Numbered from the stretch's first letter, positions 44,690-56,212 are shown. The stretch is 64,000 bases of DNA from Atopsyche davidsoni (GCA_022113835.1 JAILWY010000012.1:18438501-18502500); one strand, 5' to 3'. Numbers and translations: made by a program. The notes: generated from the sequence alone by a model not told the origin.

Positions 44690-45985
44690 GAGCTGTAGTG
44701 GGACACAAAGTGCGCATGAGGCGGATGGCGGTTGAGCCACACAGCCAGCGCAGCCAGCCAGCGGGGCAGCAGTGCTCGGCTCAGGGCTCCCGCCAGCTGG
44801 CACACCAGCCCCAAGACTCTGCACAGATAAGCATAATCGCAAGTTTAAAATAAAACATAATGATATAAGTGTCATAGACATCTTTATAGATTTTATATAT
44901 AATAAAAATAAATTTTTAGTGTGCATTCTTAATTATGCCTGGTAATCACTGAGGCCAACTATCAATGTAATTTTTTGGATGATGGTCAATTCAATTTCTT
45001 TTTTTATTTGTTTTCGGTATTTATTATATATGAAAGTAGTCAGTGACCTGACTCATAGGGCTGAAATCGAGTTCAACGGGAATAGGCCGCATGCAGCCCC
45101 CAATACGAGGGAGGATGTGAGAGCGCACTAGGGCCCAGCACCAGGGTCAGCACCCACGCGTCTGCTCAAGAGTGCCAGAGCAGAGTCATCAGCCGGATGC
45201 CAAGCTGCCAACCATGTGTGCAGCGACAGATACACTCTCTTCCTGTAAACTACCTGAGAAGCACACATTTGTCATTTAATTATTTAATCAAATTTATTAT
45301 TAAATAAAATCTTCTATTTTATAACTGTGTGAACTTTTATCACTAATAAAAAATGTTTCAATTTACAATGAATCAATAATTAAATACAAACACTAATTTA
45401 TATAGTACTATAGAGGAGATAAGTATCATTAGTGTATTAAGTAGGTTAAATACTAGCAAGCTCATGCCAGGGCAGTATCCACTGATACAGAGGCTAGTGT
45501 CTCGAGTGGGGTCCCAGGCGGAAGCAGCGGCAACCAGGTAAGGCACAAGCACTCCTTGCAGCAAAAGCTGCAGTTCCTGGGGCAGAAGGATTTTTGTTCA
45601 TGTACCAGCAACTCATTCCTAGCAGCAGGGTTGCGCGGCTCCCAAGTCCCGAAACACATTAAATATTGGACACCGATTTTGTATTATCAGGTCACATAAT
45701 ATTTTTACAATTTTTAATTTCAGTTTTTTATAATTTTTTACAATTACAGTGGAAAAATTGTTAGTCAAGTACTTATTCTGTGCCTTGCTTGACAGCTTCC
45801 AAACAGGGCTTCCAGAAGATGTCCTGCAGGGCCTGTGCAGTGAGCAGCAGTGAGCGGCGGGGATTGGCTTTGCAGCAGAGATAGCGAACGTGCTGGTTCT
45901 GTCGCCTCCAGCACAGCCTACTCCCCGAGCCCCAACTGAGAGCACTCCAACGGGCGTTTCTCCAGATCTCAGTAGACTCAACAAA
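44690..45985 (-). pseudogene. TFIP11/Sip1-like gene copy, broken but with introns
   Basis: TFIP11 (Sip1, yeast Ntr1) works with the helicase DHX15 in releasing the spliceosome lariat. Four - strand blocks follow the order of its conserved C-terminal (GCFC-type) region. Block 1, 45985-45783, has LTAQALQDIFWKPCLEAVKQ. Block 2, 45655-45450, has TWEPRNPAARNELLVHE, then after a frame change LPQELQLLLQGVLVPYLVAA and SAWDPTRDT, then after another PLYQWILPWHELA. Block 3, 45245-45055, has RKRVYLSLHTWLAAWHPADD and, shifted, ALVRSHILPRIGG. Block 4, 44815-44690, has VCQLAGALSRALLPRWLAAL and AVWLNRHPPHAHF, ending SSWK. AG acceptors precede blocks 3 and 4. At least three frameshifts within exons suggest a non-processed pseudogene; clustered assembly indels are the alternative. 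The G-patch N-terminal half was not found. The assignment is from recalled family pattern, not alignment. Confidence 0.62.
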
Positions 45986-46845
45986 TATTTTAAAATTATA
46001 TATCATTGCTGTTCGAGTAAAGAGCATTACATTATGCAAAAATAAATATTTTAGTACAGTTGACAGCAAGTTGGAACAATATGCCAGAGTACGAACCTGC
46101 AAGGGCGAGAGATCAGGTCGGGTGAGCTAGGAAACTGAAGAAGTCCTGCAGGACAGACTCAGCGTACAGCGGACGCGCCGGTTCAGTTAGTGGTATTTGA
46201 CAAAGTAAAACTTGCATCGAGAGACATCTATTGAGGCTTTGAAATTTCTTTATGATTAATAAAAAGGTAAGTATGTACAGATTCCTTTTCTAGGCTGTGG
46301 TAATTTGTCAATAGATGGCCCTAAGTAAAAATTTTGATTGACATTTATTGAGACTTATTGACGTTGAAATATCTTTTTCAACTTTTAAAGTGGTAAATTT
46401 GTGACGACGACTTCCCTTATCTGTGAAATATGTCACTGTTTTGATGCAAAAAACTGATGTTTTGAAAAATATAGCAGCTAGCTAGTCAACTAAATGGTAC
46501 CATAAACAATAGGCATGACGAAAGATTTTCAAATCCTCTTCCATAATGGGGGTACACGTTTACTATTTACGAAAAAAACTTTATTTCGGTAAATAACTAG
46601 AGTTTAACGAAGTTTAAAGCCATTTTTATAATATTTTTTCAAAAGTGCGCGAAAACGCTCGCAGGTGTCAGGCGTCCGCTCTGACGTCACGCCTAATCTC
46701 AACTGTCATGCATGTCATTGTGTTTGCATCGAAGTTTGTTTACAATTTGAGTTGTATGTTGAGGCGTGACGTCATGCGCTGTCATTGGTGTTTCAGTCAA
46801 AATGGCCGATTGCAGTATTTTAATCTTTTAATTTATTGAAAATCG
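45986..46845. other. No gene seen
   Basis: Contains a repeat of the 44.3-kb block at about 46055-46110. Otherwise AT-rich with no supported gene. Confidence 0.4.
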
Positions 46846-47205
46846 GGTACTTGTCTTTTATCCGACCACCAAAAAACATTGTCCTATTATTTTGTTTTTT
46901 TTTATTGGCAACAGTGTCTATTTTTTGCTTCTTTTGTTGGCAACAGTGTCTATTGGCGAGAAAACACGTATTGTTTATTTATTTAATTTAAAGTATTAAC
47001 CTAACCTAACCTAACCTAACCGTCAAAGATAACCGTTTTTTCATTGTTTGTAAAATATATGATACAAAATTGAAAAAAAACTTTCATTTCTATGACGAGA
47101 CTCGCTGTTGCCAACAAAAGAAGCAAAAAATAGACACTGTTGCCAATAAAAAAAAGCAAAATAATAGGACAATGTTTTTTGGTGGTCGGATAAAAGACAA
47201 GTACC
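46846..47205. mobile_element. Foldback element with long TIRs and 8-bp TSD
   Basis: The 360-bp element begins GGTACTTGTCTTTTATCCG and ends with its exact reverse complement. Inverted similarity continues for about 100 bp on each side (for example GACCACCAAAAAACATTGTC and ATAGACACTGTTGCC on the right arm). It is flanked by an exact 8-bp direct repeat GAAAATCG (46838-46845 and 47206-47213). The loop contains five tandem CCTAA units. It has no coding capacity. An 8-bp duplication would fit hAT-like mobilisation, but the terminal sequence does not identify a superfamily. Confidence 0.88.
46997..47021. repeat. Interstitial (TTAGG)n telomere-type repeat
   Basis: Five exact AACCT/CCTAA units on the + strand, i.e. 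TTAGG on the - strand, the canonical insect telomere repeat. It lies in the loop of the foldback element. Confidence 0.85.
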
Positions 47206-47285
47206 GAAAATCGTATTAATCTTAGATTTTTAAATAATACTAAATCACTTTTTTAAATCCTTTTGTACCGGACGTCATATCACTT

Positions 47286-47860
47286 GATCGTCGGGATTTA
47301 CGCGCTAAGGTGTCCACGTGCATATTTGCAGGTGTGCGATGGAATATTATCCCTTTTAAGTGCCCACCTGCACATTGGCGGCGGGAATTTCTAGGTTTAT
47401 GACAGTGTATATTGTTTGAGCGCGCCGCTAAGAGGTGATTTCCCCAAAAAAGGTACAGAGAAGATCCCAGATTTAAATGGCCAGCTGTGCTGCTAATCCC
47501 TTTAGAGATCTCTTATGTGCACTGTTTAGAGCGCCGCTAAAAGGTGTTTTCCCCGGCTTGGGTACCGGAAAAATCCCAGGGTTTAACTGACATCTGTACA
47601 TTCCTGTTGTTGATCCCTTTGGGTTGTTTACTTTTAACATTCCAATGTACTCATATTTTCTGTATATAAACCCCATGTCCGGGTCCAATAAAACCAGAGT
47701 CAAGAACGAGTTGTTTCTGTGAACACCTCCCTTTCCTGCGACGTATCTCTCTTGCGATAAGCTTAGTAAAGATCAGCCTGAAAACTGCTCTCCCTTTTAA
47801 TATGTATTTTCCCTTAAAATAATTATTTCTTTGATTATTTGATACTGTCGTCACCCCTAT
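47286..47860 (+). repeat. LTR-like promoter/poly(A) block
   Basis: The region contains an internally duplicated segment (GCGCCGCTAAGAGGTG at about 47420 and GCGCCGCTAAAAGGTG at about 47530, each followed by TTTCCCC and a GGTAC...ATCCCAG pattern). A TATA-like TGTATATAAACCCC lies at about 47662 and an AATAAAA at about 47686. Duplicated enhancer-like units, TATA box and close poly(A) signal are typical of a retroelement LTR. No matching second LTR is visible in the window, so it would be a solo or truncated copy. Confidence 0.45.
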
Positions 47861-50424
47861 TATATAGATTAATAATATACTTGATTATAAGAAAATCTCT
47901 TTCTCAGAGATCATCTTTATAGAATGAAGCCTCCGATATGTCAAATGAAAAAAATAAATTTCTATAGTAAAAATATAGTGTGGTGGAAATTGATCAGATT
48001 AAAGAGTGACTCTATTGATAAATCTACTGAATTGAATTCTATGAGCACCAATGTTAGATATATTTCGTATGTAAGGAAATATACCAAATATTTGATTTTC
48101 ATATAAGTAGAAGATTTCTAAAATGAAGTTTCATAAATATGTTAGAAACAAAACATACTTCCTTTGGTTAGTTGTAGATTCAAATAATCAGAAGAAATAT
48201 TTTTATACATACAATTTTATGTATTGCGATGTGAATAATATTTCATCAGCTGATAAAAACATTCAATGTTAATTAAATAATAATGTATTTACAAGGCATT
48301 GTCTGTTCATATTTATTCAAAGATACTGTTTGGCTCGGGCTTCCAGGTTTGGTTCTCGCTTTCGAGACACTGGCAGACGTTCATTCTCTTCGATGAGACT
48401 CCACGAATTCGCCAAGGTTCGTGGATACTTAGTGGACTGTATTATAGGTAATTCAAACACTTTGTATGTGTAAACTTTTATTTAATCTTTATTACAAATT
48501 TCGTTATAATATATGTTTCCAAAGATGTTACACTTAATCACTTTTGAACCGACAACAGGGGTCGGTAATTTAAAACTTTCACATGTTTTATATGTAACCA
48601 TATGTCACAAGCTGTGCTGAAGTGAATGGCTGCGTCTGAACAGGATAAGAATTTAGATGTGAGTCATTATATTGAACAGTTACAATATTATATTCTTTAT
48701 GTTGTAAACATTGGGTATTGGATTCATGAGTCATGATGATTTACAGTAAAAATCTTATTTTACACATCTTATTTTGAATTTAAGTAAAGTAACAGTGGAG
48801 TCATTATACCGTTACATATTTGAATAATGATGACTGATTCAGTACTATTTCCCGATGAGATGGCTGGTGTTTTGTGCTGTGTGTCTTTACTGTGGAGACC
48901 GGGGGCGCATGCTAGGGACCTGTGCAGGGCTCTTGCCCATCGCGCTAGAATTACCAACCCTTAAGACTACGGACTCCTTGCGGAGAAGGTGTGTACTCTA
49001 AATATTTTGCTCTTAAAAATGTTTTATCCTTAGATATATTGAAAAAATATGTGATTATTCGAGTGTCTAGAAATGACTCCCGCTATTTTATCTTTTCAAC
49101 ACTTACAGTAGGTATAATAAAAAACAGAGCTTAAGACATACTTCACAAGTCGAAGCATTCCACACAGAGTGCATAAAACAATACTTAAAGACGGAACTTT
49201 GAATTATTATCAGATTGCATTTGTCAAATTTATGAATCTGAATTTTGTATTGCAAATGCGGATCGGATCATCTTTACATAGATTTTTAATATTTATTTTT
49301 ATATAATATTCCTGGGTAAAAAAGGTTTTACATTTCCATTCCAGAAAACTTATTAGGCGACATCGACTGTCTGCAAGATTTGCCTACAAGAGCTTTAATG
49401 CCAAGATAGCCTGGTCCAAACAAGCTCTCCAGTCTTACCCCTGATGTGCCGCTGACCTGCAGCTCTAACTCGAAAGAGAACAATCAAAAGCAAATTTATA
49501 CTGCTATAGAATAGTTGGTATATTTTTAAAATACATAAGAGATATTAGCTACAGTTAGCTATATCTGACAACCCATAGCGCATAGTTCACCTTTGAAAAA
49601 GTCTATAGGCCAAGAAAGTAATAATTTTAAATTATTTTTCTATTATACAAATTCAGCATGCGTCACTCATTTGAAGTCTTGAATTTACAACCATCAGATT
49701 ACAATAGTAAATAAGTTTTTAAACATATTTTTAGATTATAGATCCTCAATGAGGATTCCAATCTCTGTATTTTTTCAGTATTAACATAATAAATCCTTGT
49801 TTTAGTTTTTCAGTTACACAATTGTTAATCATATTGAACCAGTAGTAATGTTTTATATACAAATAACAAAGCCAGTTAAAAATTAACAAACAGAATTGAC
49901 AAGCAGTGCATTGATTAACATGTAGATTCATCTTATTATGTCGTAAAACTGTTGTTTTCTCATGTATACACTATAAGGTAATTATTTATATTTGAACTAT
50001 GACAATACTCCTATAACAGTATTTTAAAGTATAGACTTAATTTTAATTCATACTCTATTTCTACCAACTAATCAATTTAACCTTTCTAAGAAAACCTAGT
50101 AATAAAGATTATCATCTTGTTAAAAAGAAAAAAATCTGCCCTTATTATCTGGTGTCGGTATCACCTATAAAATCGATTGTATTGTAATATTATAAATTTA
50201 TTGTCTCACATCTGAAGTTACAATTATTGTGATGACTTTATTCCCTCTATTGATAAAAAATTCATGTGAAGTGTAATCAATTTATGCTGTGATTCACAAA
50301 TGGCACGAGATGCGGTCGTCGCACTCAGACTGAGATTCTTTGTTTTCACTGATAATAATTTATCACCAATTACCGTTATATCGTAATAATAAAAATCCCC
50401 AAAGCTTTTTTCGCCGTTTTTTTA
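47861..50424. other. No gene proven; AT-rich
   Basis: AT-rich DNA. GC-richer exon-like islands occur at 48330-48430, 48840-48990 and 49345-49470 (the last preceded by CCATTCCAG and readable as ENLLGDIDCLQDLPTRALMP), but no gene can be assembled from them. Confidence 0.35.
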
Positions 50425-50671
50425 TGTTGCTTATGATAATGGATGTAGATAGAAAAGGCTGGCGAAATGTTTGCGTATTCGTTTATTAAGATGATGGACA
50501 AACAGAATATTACGCGGTTACTAGTCTAGTGTCTGCGTCTCTCTGTATGGTGTTGCGTTATCGCGTCGGGTTGTAGGGTTGTTGAAAAATTAGAAAGTCT
50601 CTACCTGAGGTAGGGGCGGAGCTTCACAAGACAAATAATGTAGCGGTGTATTTGCACTGACCGCCGCTACA
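50425..50671 (-). repeat. LTR copy (3' LTR)
   Basis: Matches the 52965-53207 copy over its length, including GATAATGGATGTAGAT, AGGCTGGCGAAATGTTTGCG, AGTGTCTGCGTCTCTCTG and AATGTAGCGGTGTATTT. It differs by scattered substitutions and small indels, indicating an old insertion. Confidence 0.75.
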
Positions 50672-51239
50672 GGAGCCCCTTCTGAGTTGATAACTAATCA
50701 ACGATGCTATTATATGAAAGGTTTTAGTAAAAAAAATAATGACTTGCATCTCGAAACGAGTAACCACGTAAATTAAAAACAAATTACACGAAGAAAAAAA
50801 TAAAACATTACTGACATGGTACGCAGACCACGCAAAAAAAACATATATCAAATAAACTTTAAAAAAATAATGTAGTTCGCAGACTACGAAAGAGGTGTAA
50901 AATATAAAATTAGGTATATAAAAAATAAAACATACTGTAACACAAATAAATCTGCTCCAATGGAAAAAGATAATACAAAATTCTAAATTTTTAATTGACG
51001 TTTTTGAAAAAATATACATGTCTGATCATCATTTTCTATCTAGAAAATATCTTTTGCAAATTGTTTTCCTCCTCGCTCGTTGTCTATCCAAATTGGCGCG
51101 TAATCGGAATAGCTTTCCAACAAAATGCTCAGATATTCAATAGTTGAATCGACCAGGTACTTAAGAGATTCTGCGCGTTGTCCTATTAATTTAGGCTTTA
51201 CTCAGCGGTTGTAAATTCGAATTGTTGTTTTCAATAAAA

Positions 51240-51510
51240 AAAATGATGGTTTGAGCGCTGAACATAAATGTGAGTGGCTAGTGATCGTTTCGAAAATGTC
51301 TTAAAGACATGTGAGCGCCGAGTAGTTCTCGGTCGAGTGCTAGTTGCACTGAACGCTATGTTTTTCGGAAAAGAAATAAATTGCTTTAATTTCCGTGACT
51401 CGGATGCATCTGTTAATTACAACAGTAATGCGTTTACATTAAGACATGGCAATGAAATAGCTTTCAGCAAGCAGTCTTTACATTGCTTGAATGCCTGTAA
51501 TGCAGTTTGA
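51240..51510 (-). pseudogene. Gypsy-type RT/RNase H remnant
   Basis: The - strand from 51510 reads TALQAFKQCKDCLLKAISLP, then NVNALLL, then after a stop LTDASES. This is the connection from reverse transcriptase into RNase H of Ty3/Gypsy pol (AFxxCKxxLxxAxxLxHPxxxAPLxLxTDAS). It continues degraded. Position and strand agree with pol of the element bounded by the LTRs. It is inactive: a stop and missing residues lie around the RNase H catalytic Asp. Confidence 0.62.
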
Positions 51511-52439
51511 TCCAAGTTATAGTCGTTTTGTCGATTTTCGTCGTTTATGAAGAAAGTTTTCTAGCTCACTCCGTATTAATACGATTAATATTAATACATC
51601 CGTCGGCCAGCCCGTGAGCCGAACTTAGTAGTATTCTAAATATTTTTTCTTACCCAAACAAATAATAGATGTACAATGGTAATCTTAACATATTTAGATG
51701 TTGTCGCACTTCAGACAATGTTAATTTACGAGTCCTGTATGGACTCGTAAATTTTCATTCTCCAGGAGGAGAATGTATTAAAAATTAAACAACTTTTATA
51801 TTGAATCTATTGTTTATATTACCCATTAGATTAGTTAGTCCTCATTTTCCCCGAACCCTTCAGACAGGTATATACTTTAGCTACTTCTCATCAAAATTCT
51901 CTCTGACTTATCATCCAGATACCGCAGTCTAATGCTTGTTATAGGAGCAACTATAACTATCGAACGCCAGATCATCTTCAGATTTATTTACTTCTGACTC
52001 ATATTTTCTCACCAATCCTCAAATAGCTGATAGATGAATTGTCAGAAAATCAGAGTACCAAAAAGAGTTGAGTTTATAAAATGAGTCTTCCCACCTGCAA
52101 TGCTGATATTTACTAAGGAAAACCCCACGGCATGGCAAGAAAGAACTATCATATATCCGACTTTGTTCATTCGATATGTTACCCACGATTCTCAGATTTG
52201 AAAAAAACTTGAATTATTCACCTGAGTGACATGTTAAATTTATTAAATGCTTTCTTACTACGTTCAGGTTTCTCTACAGTCGATGCAAATATTGAATCCA
52301 GCTATTATTCAACCTAATGCAAAAATTATCTCCTGTAAAATGGCTACCCCGAACACGAGATCCTCAAAAAGGTATTTTCGCCAATGATTATGATGTCACC
52401 AATTCGCCGCAGGTAGAGTGTGTGTTGTTGAAGATTCAG

Positions 52440-52795
52440 ATGATGTGGTTGCAGGATTGATGTAAGGTTGGAAATCAGAAGGCTGGCGAAATATTTGCGT
52501 ATTCGTAGTTTATTTAATATAACTACACTTGTTAGAAAAGTACGTGGTTACTAGTTCGATGCCGCGAGGTCTCTCTGGAGAGGCGCGGGGAAGCCGCTTA
52601 TATAGGGTCCCGCTGCCTTTGTGGCTGGCGTAAACAGGAAGATTCCCACGTATCGGGGGTGTCTCATTGCGAGGACATCTCGCCTGAATACGATCGCCTT
52701 TGACTGACCGCTAATTACTAAGGGATTATGCTCTACTTTAATGGCAGTCTAATAAAATATTTAATGGATTCAGGGTCGAATGTCACATTCCTACA
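52440..52795 (-). repeat. Second LTR-like block, related family
   Basis: On the - strand it starts TGTAGGAATGTGACATTCG, has a TATA-like CTATATAAGCGGC (about 52595-52607) and an AATAAAC followed by TACGAATACGC. The last part (AGGCTGGCGAAATATTTGCG on the + strand) is shared with the two LTRs at 50.4 and 53.0 kb, while the upstream part differs. It is probably a solo LTR of a related family nested in the element. Confidence 0.55.
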
Positions 52796-52964
52796 GGCCG
52801 TAAGACACGTGTTCCGATGTAGGTACTAACCCCTACAGTATATTTAGAAAAAATAAAAAGCAGTTACACTGGCAGATTCCAAACGTGCCACGGTCCTTTC
52901 GATTTGTTATTTCCACTGAAATTGAATTAAAAAAAAAATAATCATCCTTTCGCCGTTGATGTTA

Positions 52965-53207
52965 TGTTGTTGCTTATGATAATGGATGTAGATCAAAAGG
53001 CTGGCGAAATGTTTGCGTATTCGTTTATTAAGATGGACAAAAGAATATTACGTGGTTACTAGTCGAGTGTCTGCGTCTCTCTGTGGCGTGGGTGGCCTTA
53101 TCGCTAGGGTGTAGGGGTTGTCGTAAAATTAGAAAGTCTTTACCTGCGGCAGGGGCGGAGCTAACCAAGACAAATAATGTAGCGGTGTATTTACACTGAC
53201 CGCTACA
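52965..53207 (-). repeat. LTR copy (5' LTR)
   Basis: Counterpart of 50425-50671; see that entry for the shared blocks. It ends CTACA on the + strand at 53203-53207. Confidence 0.75.
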
Positions 53208-54399
53208 ATCCCTTTTCACAAAAACAAAAAAAGGCGTCTCCTTTATTAGCCGCCGTCTCGAAAGACAAAATCATTTACAATTCCAAAACGACTTGATCGA
53301 TCGTAATGTAGAAACTGTGAATAAGAAAATTAACGCTTTTATTCTGACAGTAGGTAGTGAATCAAAGTAAGTTACTAATAGACTTCTGTCAAGTTATTCT
53401 GAGCACACAACCCCAACGCCTAAAACATTTCTCCCCGATTTAAAAATCAAATTATGACAATTTCAATGAAATCGCGAAAGCACGTCCATCCGCACAATGT
53501 TTATCGACAAAGAAAGCACTGCGTCCGAGCAGTCAGTAGCGGCCGAGACTTCCCCGCCGCTTCCAGTGAAGATTTCCCCGCCTCCTGCCAAGACTCCCGC
53601 TTCCCATTGAAGTGACCGGCGTCAGTTCCGATTATCTCGTCGCACTGGACGGTCGTGTGAGATTTGAACAGATTATCGTCGACACTGCTTTACCATCAGT
53701 GGACCGATGAATTAGATCGGCAGAGATAAATGTGATTACAAGTTTGTGCCAAGTTTACATATATTTTAAATGTGTCTAAATCTAGCGCGATTAAATCCGA
53801 CCGTGCAATGACGCCACTGACGACACAGACGACACAGATGGGGGCGCGGGAGCGGACCGCTAAGGTAGGCTCGAAACAGGAGGGCGGGAAGTATGTATTG
53901 CCTCGTATTAACTTCGAATGTGTGTTAAGTACCAATTTTTAGAAATGCGTATATCTCTGACCTATTATTACGCAAAATGACCATTTCCATGTGTCCATGC
54001 AGTGCTCGGAGGTTCTCGGATGTTTTGTAATATAATAATTTAGTACAAGTGCCCCATCACTCAGTAGGTAGGTACATTTTGGCAAAAAAGTAAGTGAGTT
54101 TGGAAAATCTGGCATGAACCTCCATCTACTTTCAAAACTGTTTGACAGCAATGAAGTAAGTCCTTATTATATTGTAAATCTTTATAGCAAATAATCCATA
54201 CCATACCATAATAATCTCGTCAAATTAAAATTTTGACAATGTACCTATGTACAGTTTATGTAGTTTTGCATAATTTCAGGTTGTTTTTCTTCTTTTTTTT
54301 TTTTTTTTTAAATTTAATGATAAGTGGAGTGTATCTAAAGTAAGCAGGTGTATTTTAAATTCGAAATTAAAAGTAAGAGAGGGCAGGGAATGCTGGAAT
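53208..54399. other. No gene proven; GC-richer block at 53.5-53.9 kb
   Basis: A short + strand frame from 53498 (MFIDKESTASEQSVAAETSP, then PLPVKISPPPAKTPASH) is coding-like but only 38 codons. It is followed in another frame by VTGVSSDYLVALDGRVRF. No family recognised. An old retroelement or exon fragment is possible. Confidence 0.3.
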
Positions 54400-55015
54400 G
54401 GCTTTTGGCCTTCATTATGAAGAAGCTGTCCTCGAGGTTGTAAAATTGGAAGGAGTGAACAACGTCTATGTTGACCTCTTTGATCGTTTGGAAGTCTCGG
54501 TGGAGTCGGATGTTTTGGATGAACCATGGGGCATTTAATACCCAGTTGAGAATTTTTGTTTTCGGATTACCTGGAGAGGCTTGTGTCTCTCAGGCGGGAC
54601 GAAGGCCCAGATGGGGCCGGTGAAAGTGAGGATTGGACAGATCATGGTTTTCTGGAAGAGGATTTTGTCGGAGGGAGAAAGTTTGCTTTTATTGCAGAGA
54701 AGTGGAGAGAGTATAGCTGAAGCGGCTCTTGGTTTTTGTACGGTCCATGGGGTGTCCATGAGAGGACATCCATGGGGTGTCCAGGAGAGTTTGCAGTCCA
54801 GTGTAAGGCCGAGGTATTTGATACATTTTTCCACGATATGGGGACGTTTTCCAGAGTGATGTGGTACTCTGGGAAAGTTTGTGCGTCGGGGATTTTGAAG
54901 TTTAAGGCCTCGGTTTTAGAGGGGTTCGTTTTGATTCTCCACTCCCCGAACCAGGAGGTCGCTGCATCTAGCGAGGGCCGGATTTTGGCGGTGTTGCGGT
55001 TTGTTTGTTGTTACT
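54400..55015 (-). pseudogene. Jockey-like non-LTR retrotransposon RT fragment
   Basis: The - strand from 55015 reads RNTAKIRPSLDAATSWFGEW, then RIKTNPSKTEALNF and EYHITLENVPISWKN. After a frame change it reads EKCIKYLGLTLDCKLSWTPH, then AILSPLLCNKSKLSPSDKIL and TMICPILTFTGPIWAFV. This is the thumb and 3' part of a Jockey/CR1-type reverse transcriptase (WRIKxNPxKT, KYLGLxLDxxLxWxxH, RPILTYxxPIW). A 12-residue stretch (SWTPHGCPLMDTPW) contains a duplicated SWTPHG-like module. Frame changes and stops make it inactive. A second, shorter copy lies at 61.1-61.46 kb. Confidence 0.8.
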
Positions 55016-55450
55016 AACAACAGTTAATGCAATATTTTTCCTTTGTAATTTTCTACAAAGTTTAATAAAAATTATCAAGACCTGTGAATGATATTCTTAT
55101 TGTCACTATATTCAATTGACTTTTAAATATAGGCAGCAAATGCTACAAATAGTGTATATGTCCAAAGAAATTCATTAATGCAAATATCCGGGCAAACAGT
55201 TGTAATTTTCTCCTTCATGTTAAGATGATCTCTTATCATATGTACGAATAATGTAAGTGAATGCTTTTAGCAAAGCAATCCTTGTTTGATATTTGAAAAT
55301 GTAACAATTTTGACACAAATAATGATAAGTATAAATTTCCTTTCAGTATGCAGGTAAGCTAAAGATGTGCTATGTAATATAGAATGTATGTAAGCAAAGG
55401 TTTTTTTTTTATTTTAATGTGTATGTTTTAAAAATTCAGGCGAGAAAATG
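54666..55450 (+). repeat. ~780-bp duplication, copy 1
   Basis: From GTCGGAGGGAGA to about 55450 this matches 61113-61900 with high identity. It spans the Jockey fragment and about 400 bases of unrelated flank (for example AATATAGGCAGCAAATGC and AAATAGTGTATATGTCCAAA). Identity is highest inside the RT part. Confidence 0.85.
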
Positions 55451-55597
55451 AGGTACCGACAATGGGCAAACGTGTAATCAAAGGAGGAAGTGAGGGATGT
55501 ACACGGGAAGATGACGTCAGCACTTGGACCACGGAAACTCTTCAAGATATATTGGAGAAAGTCCGATCGGAAGATCCGGTCAAGGGTCTGAGGACGG
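55440..55597 (+). other. Exon-like open segment, unknown
   Basis: Between AAAAATTCAG and GTGAGCCC there is an open frame (phase 1 entry) reading RENEVPTMGKRVIKGGSEGC and then TREDDVSTWTTETLQDILEK and VRSEDPVKGLRT. Its charged, non-repetitive composition and splice-like borders make it look like a real or former exon. No family recognised. The duplicate at 61.9 kb keeps the acceptor but diverges afterwards. Confidence 0.35.
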
Positions 55598-56100
55598 TGA
55601 GCCCAACCCCATGAAACTAGATCTCGCACAAGTAAGGAAATAATATATGTATTTATAAAACGCTACATATACCATATTATCAGTCATAACTATGGTTTAA
55701 TTTTCCTTAACTTTTCTAACTTTCTTTTTTCCCCTGTGTAAATATTGTTATAACATATAAGAAAAAGGTCAGTCTTTTAATTTCCACATTTAGTCTGCGA
55801 CTTGATAAAACTTGTGTAATTTTTCTTTTTTTTTTCGGCCCGTGCTTTTTCCCAGTTTATTGTCTTTTTGAGTTTGAAAGACTATAAAATGTACCGCTAG
55901 GCTCAAGACATATTGTGCAAAATGTTCCATTTCTTCATGAAAGTCTTCAATATAATAAAAAAAATTATGTTTGTCTTTTAATGGAATAGAATATAAAAAT
56001 TAGTTACTAGAATTTTCACAACAGTATCAAATTAATTCAATGAAATATTTTTAAAAAACATTAGTGAACCGAAATGTTAAAATGTAATCATCGTATTTCA

Positions 56101-56212
56101 GGGCCACTGAATATTGCTGTCAGAATTTAAGCTGCCATTCCAAATGATCCATTTACCGGCATCAGAAAACCTGACTACTAGATCAGCATGTGTATCATCC
56201 GGTGAGTTTTGA
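56101..56212 (+). other. Exon-like cassette A, related to 57.2 and 60.85 kb
   Basis: Bounded by ATTTCAG and CCG then GTGAGT. The 5' part (CACTGAATATTGCTGTCAGA) and an ACCGGCATC...AAAACCTG motif recur in the 57.2-kb cassette. Stops occur in every frame, so it is not an intact coding exon. It could be a non-coding exon or a decayed duplicate. Confidence 0.4.

Larger units (their letters stand above)
50425..53207 (-). mobile_element. Internally deleted LTR retrotransposon
   Basis: Two direct repeats of about 245 bp (50425-50671 and 52965-53207) run TG...CA when read on the - strand, starting TGTAGCGG and ending CATAA-proximal. Each carries an AATAAA within TTAATAAACGAATACGC. Just upstream of the 50671 copy (- strand) is a purine-rich tract AGAAGGGGCTCC, a polypurine tract in the expected place. 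The interior holds a decayed RNase H on the same strand (51510 downward) and another unrelated LTR-like block (52440-52795). The body is far shorter than an intact Gypsy element. Confidence 0.72.
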
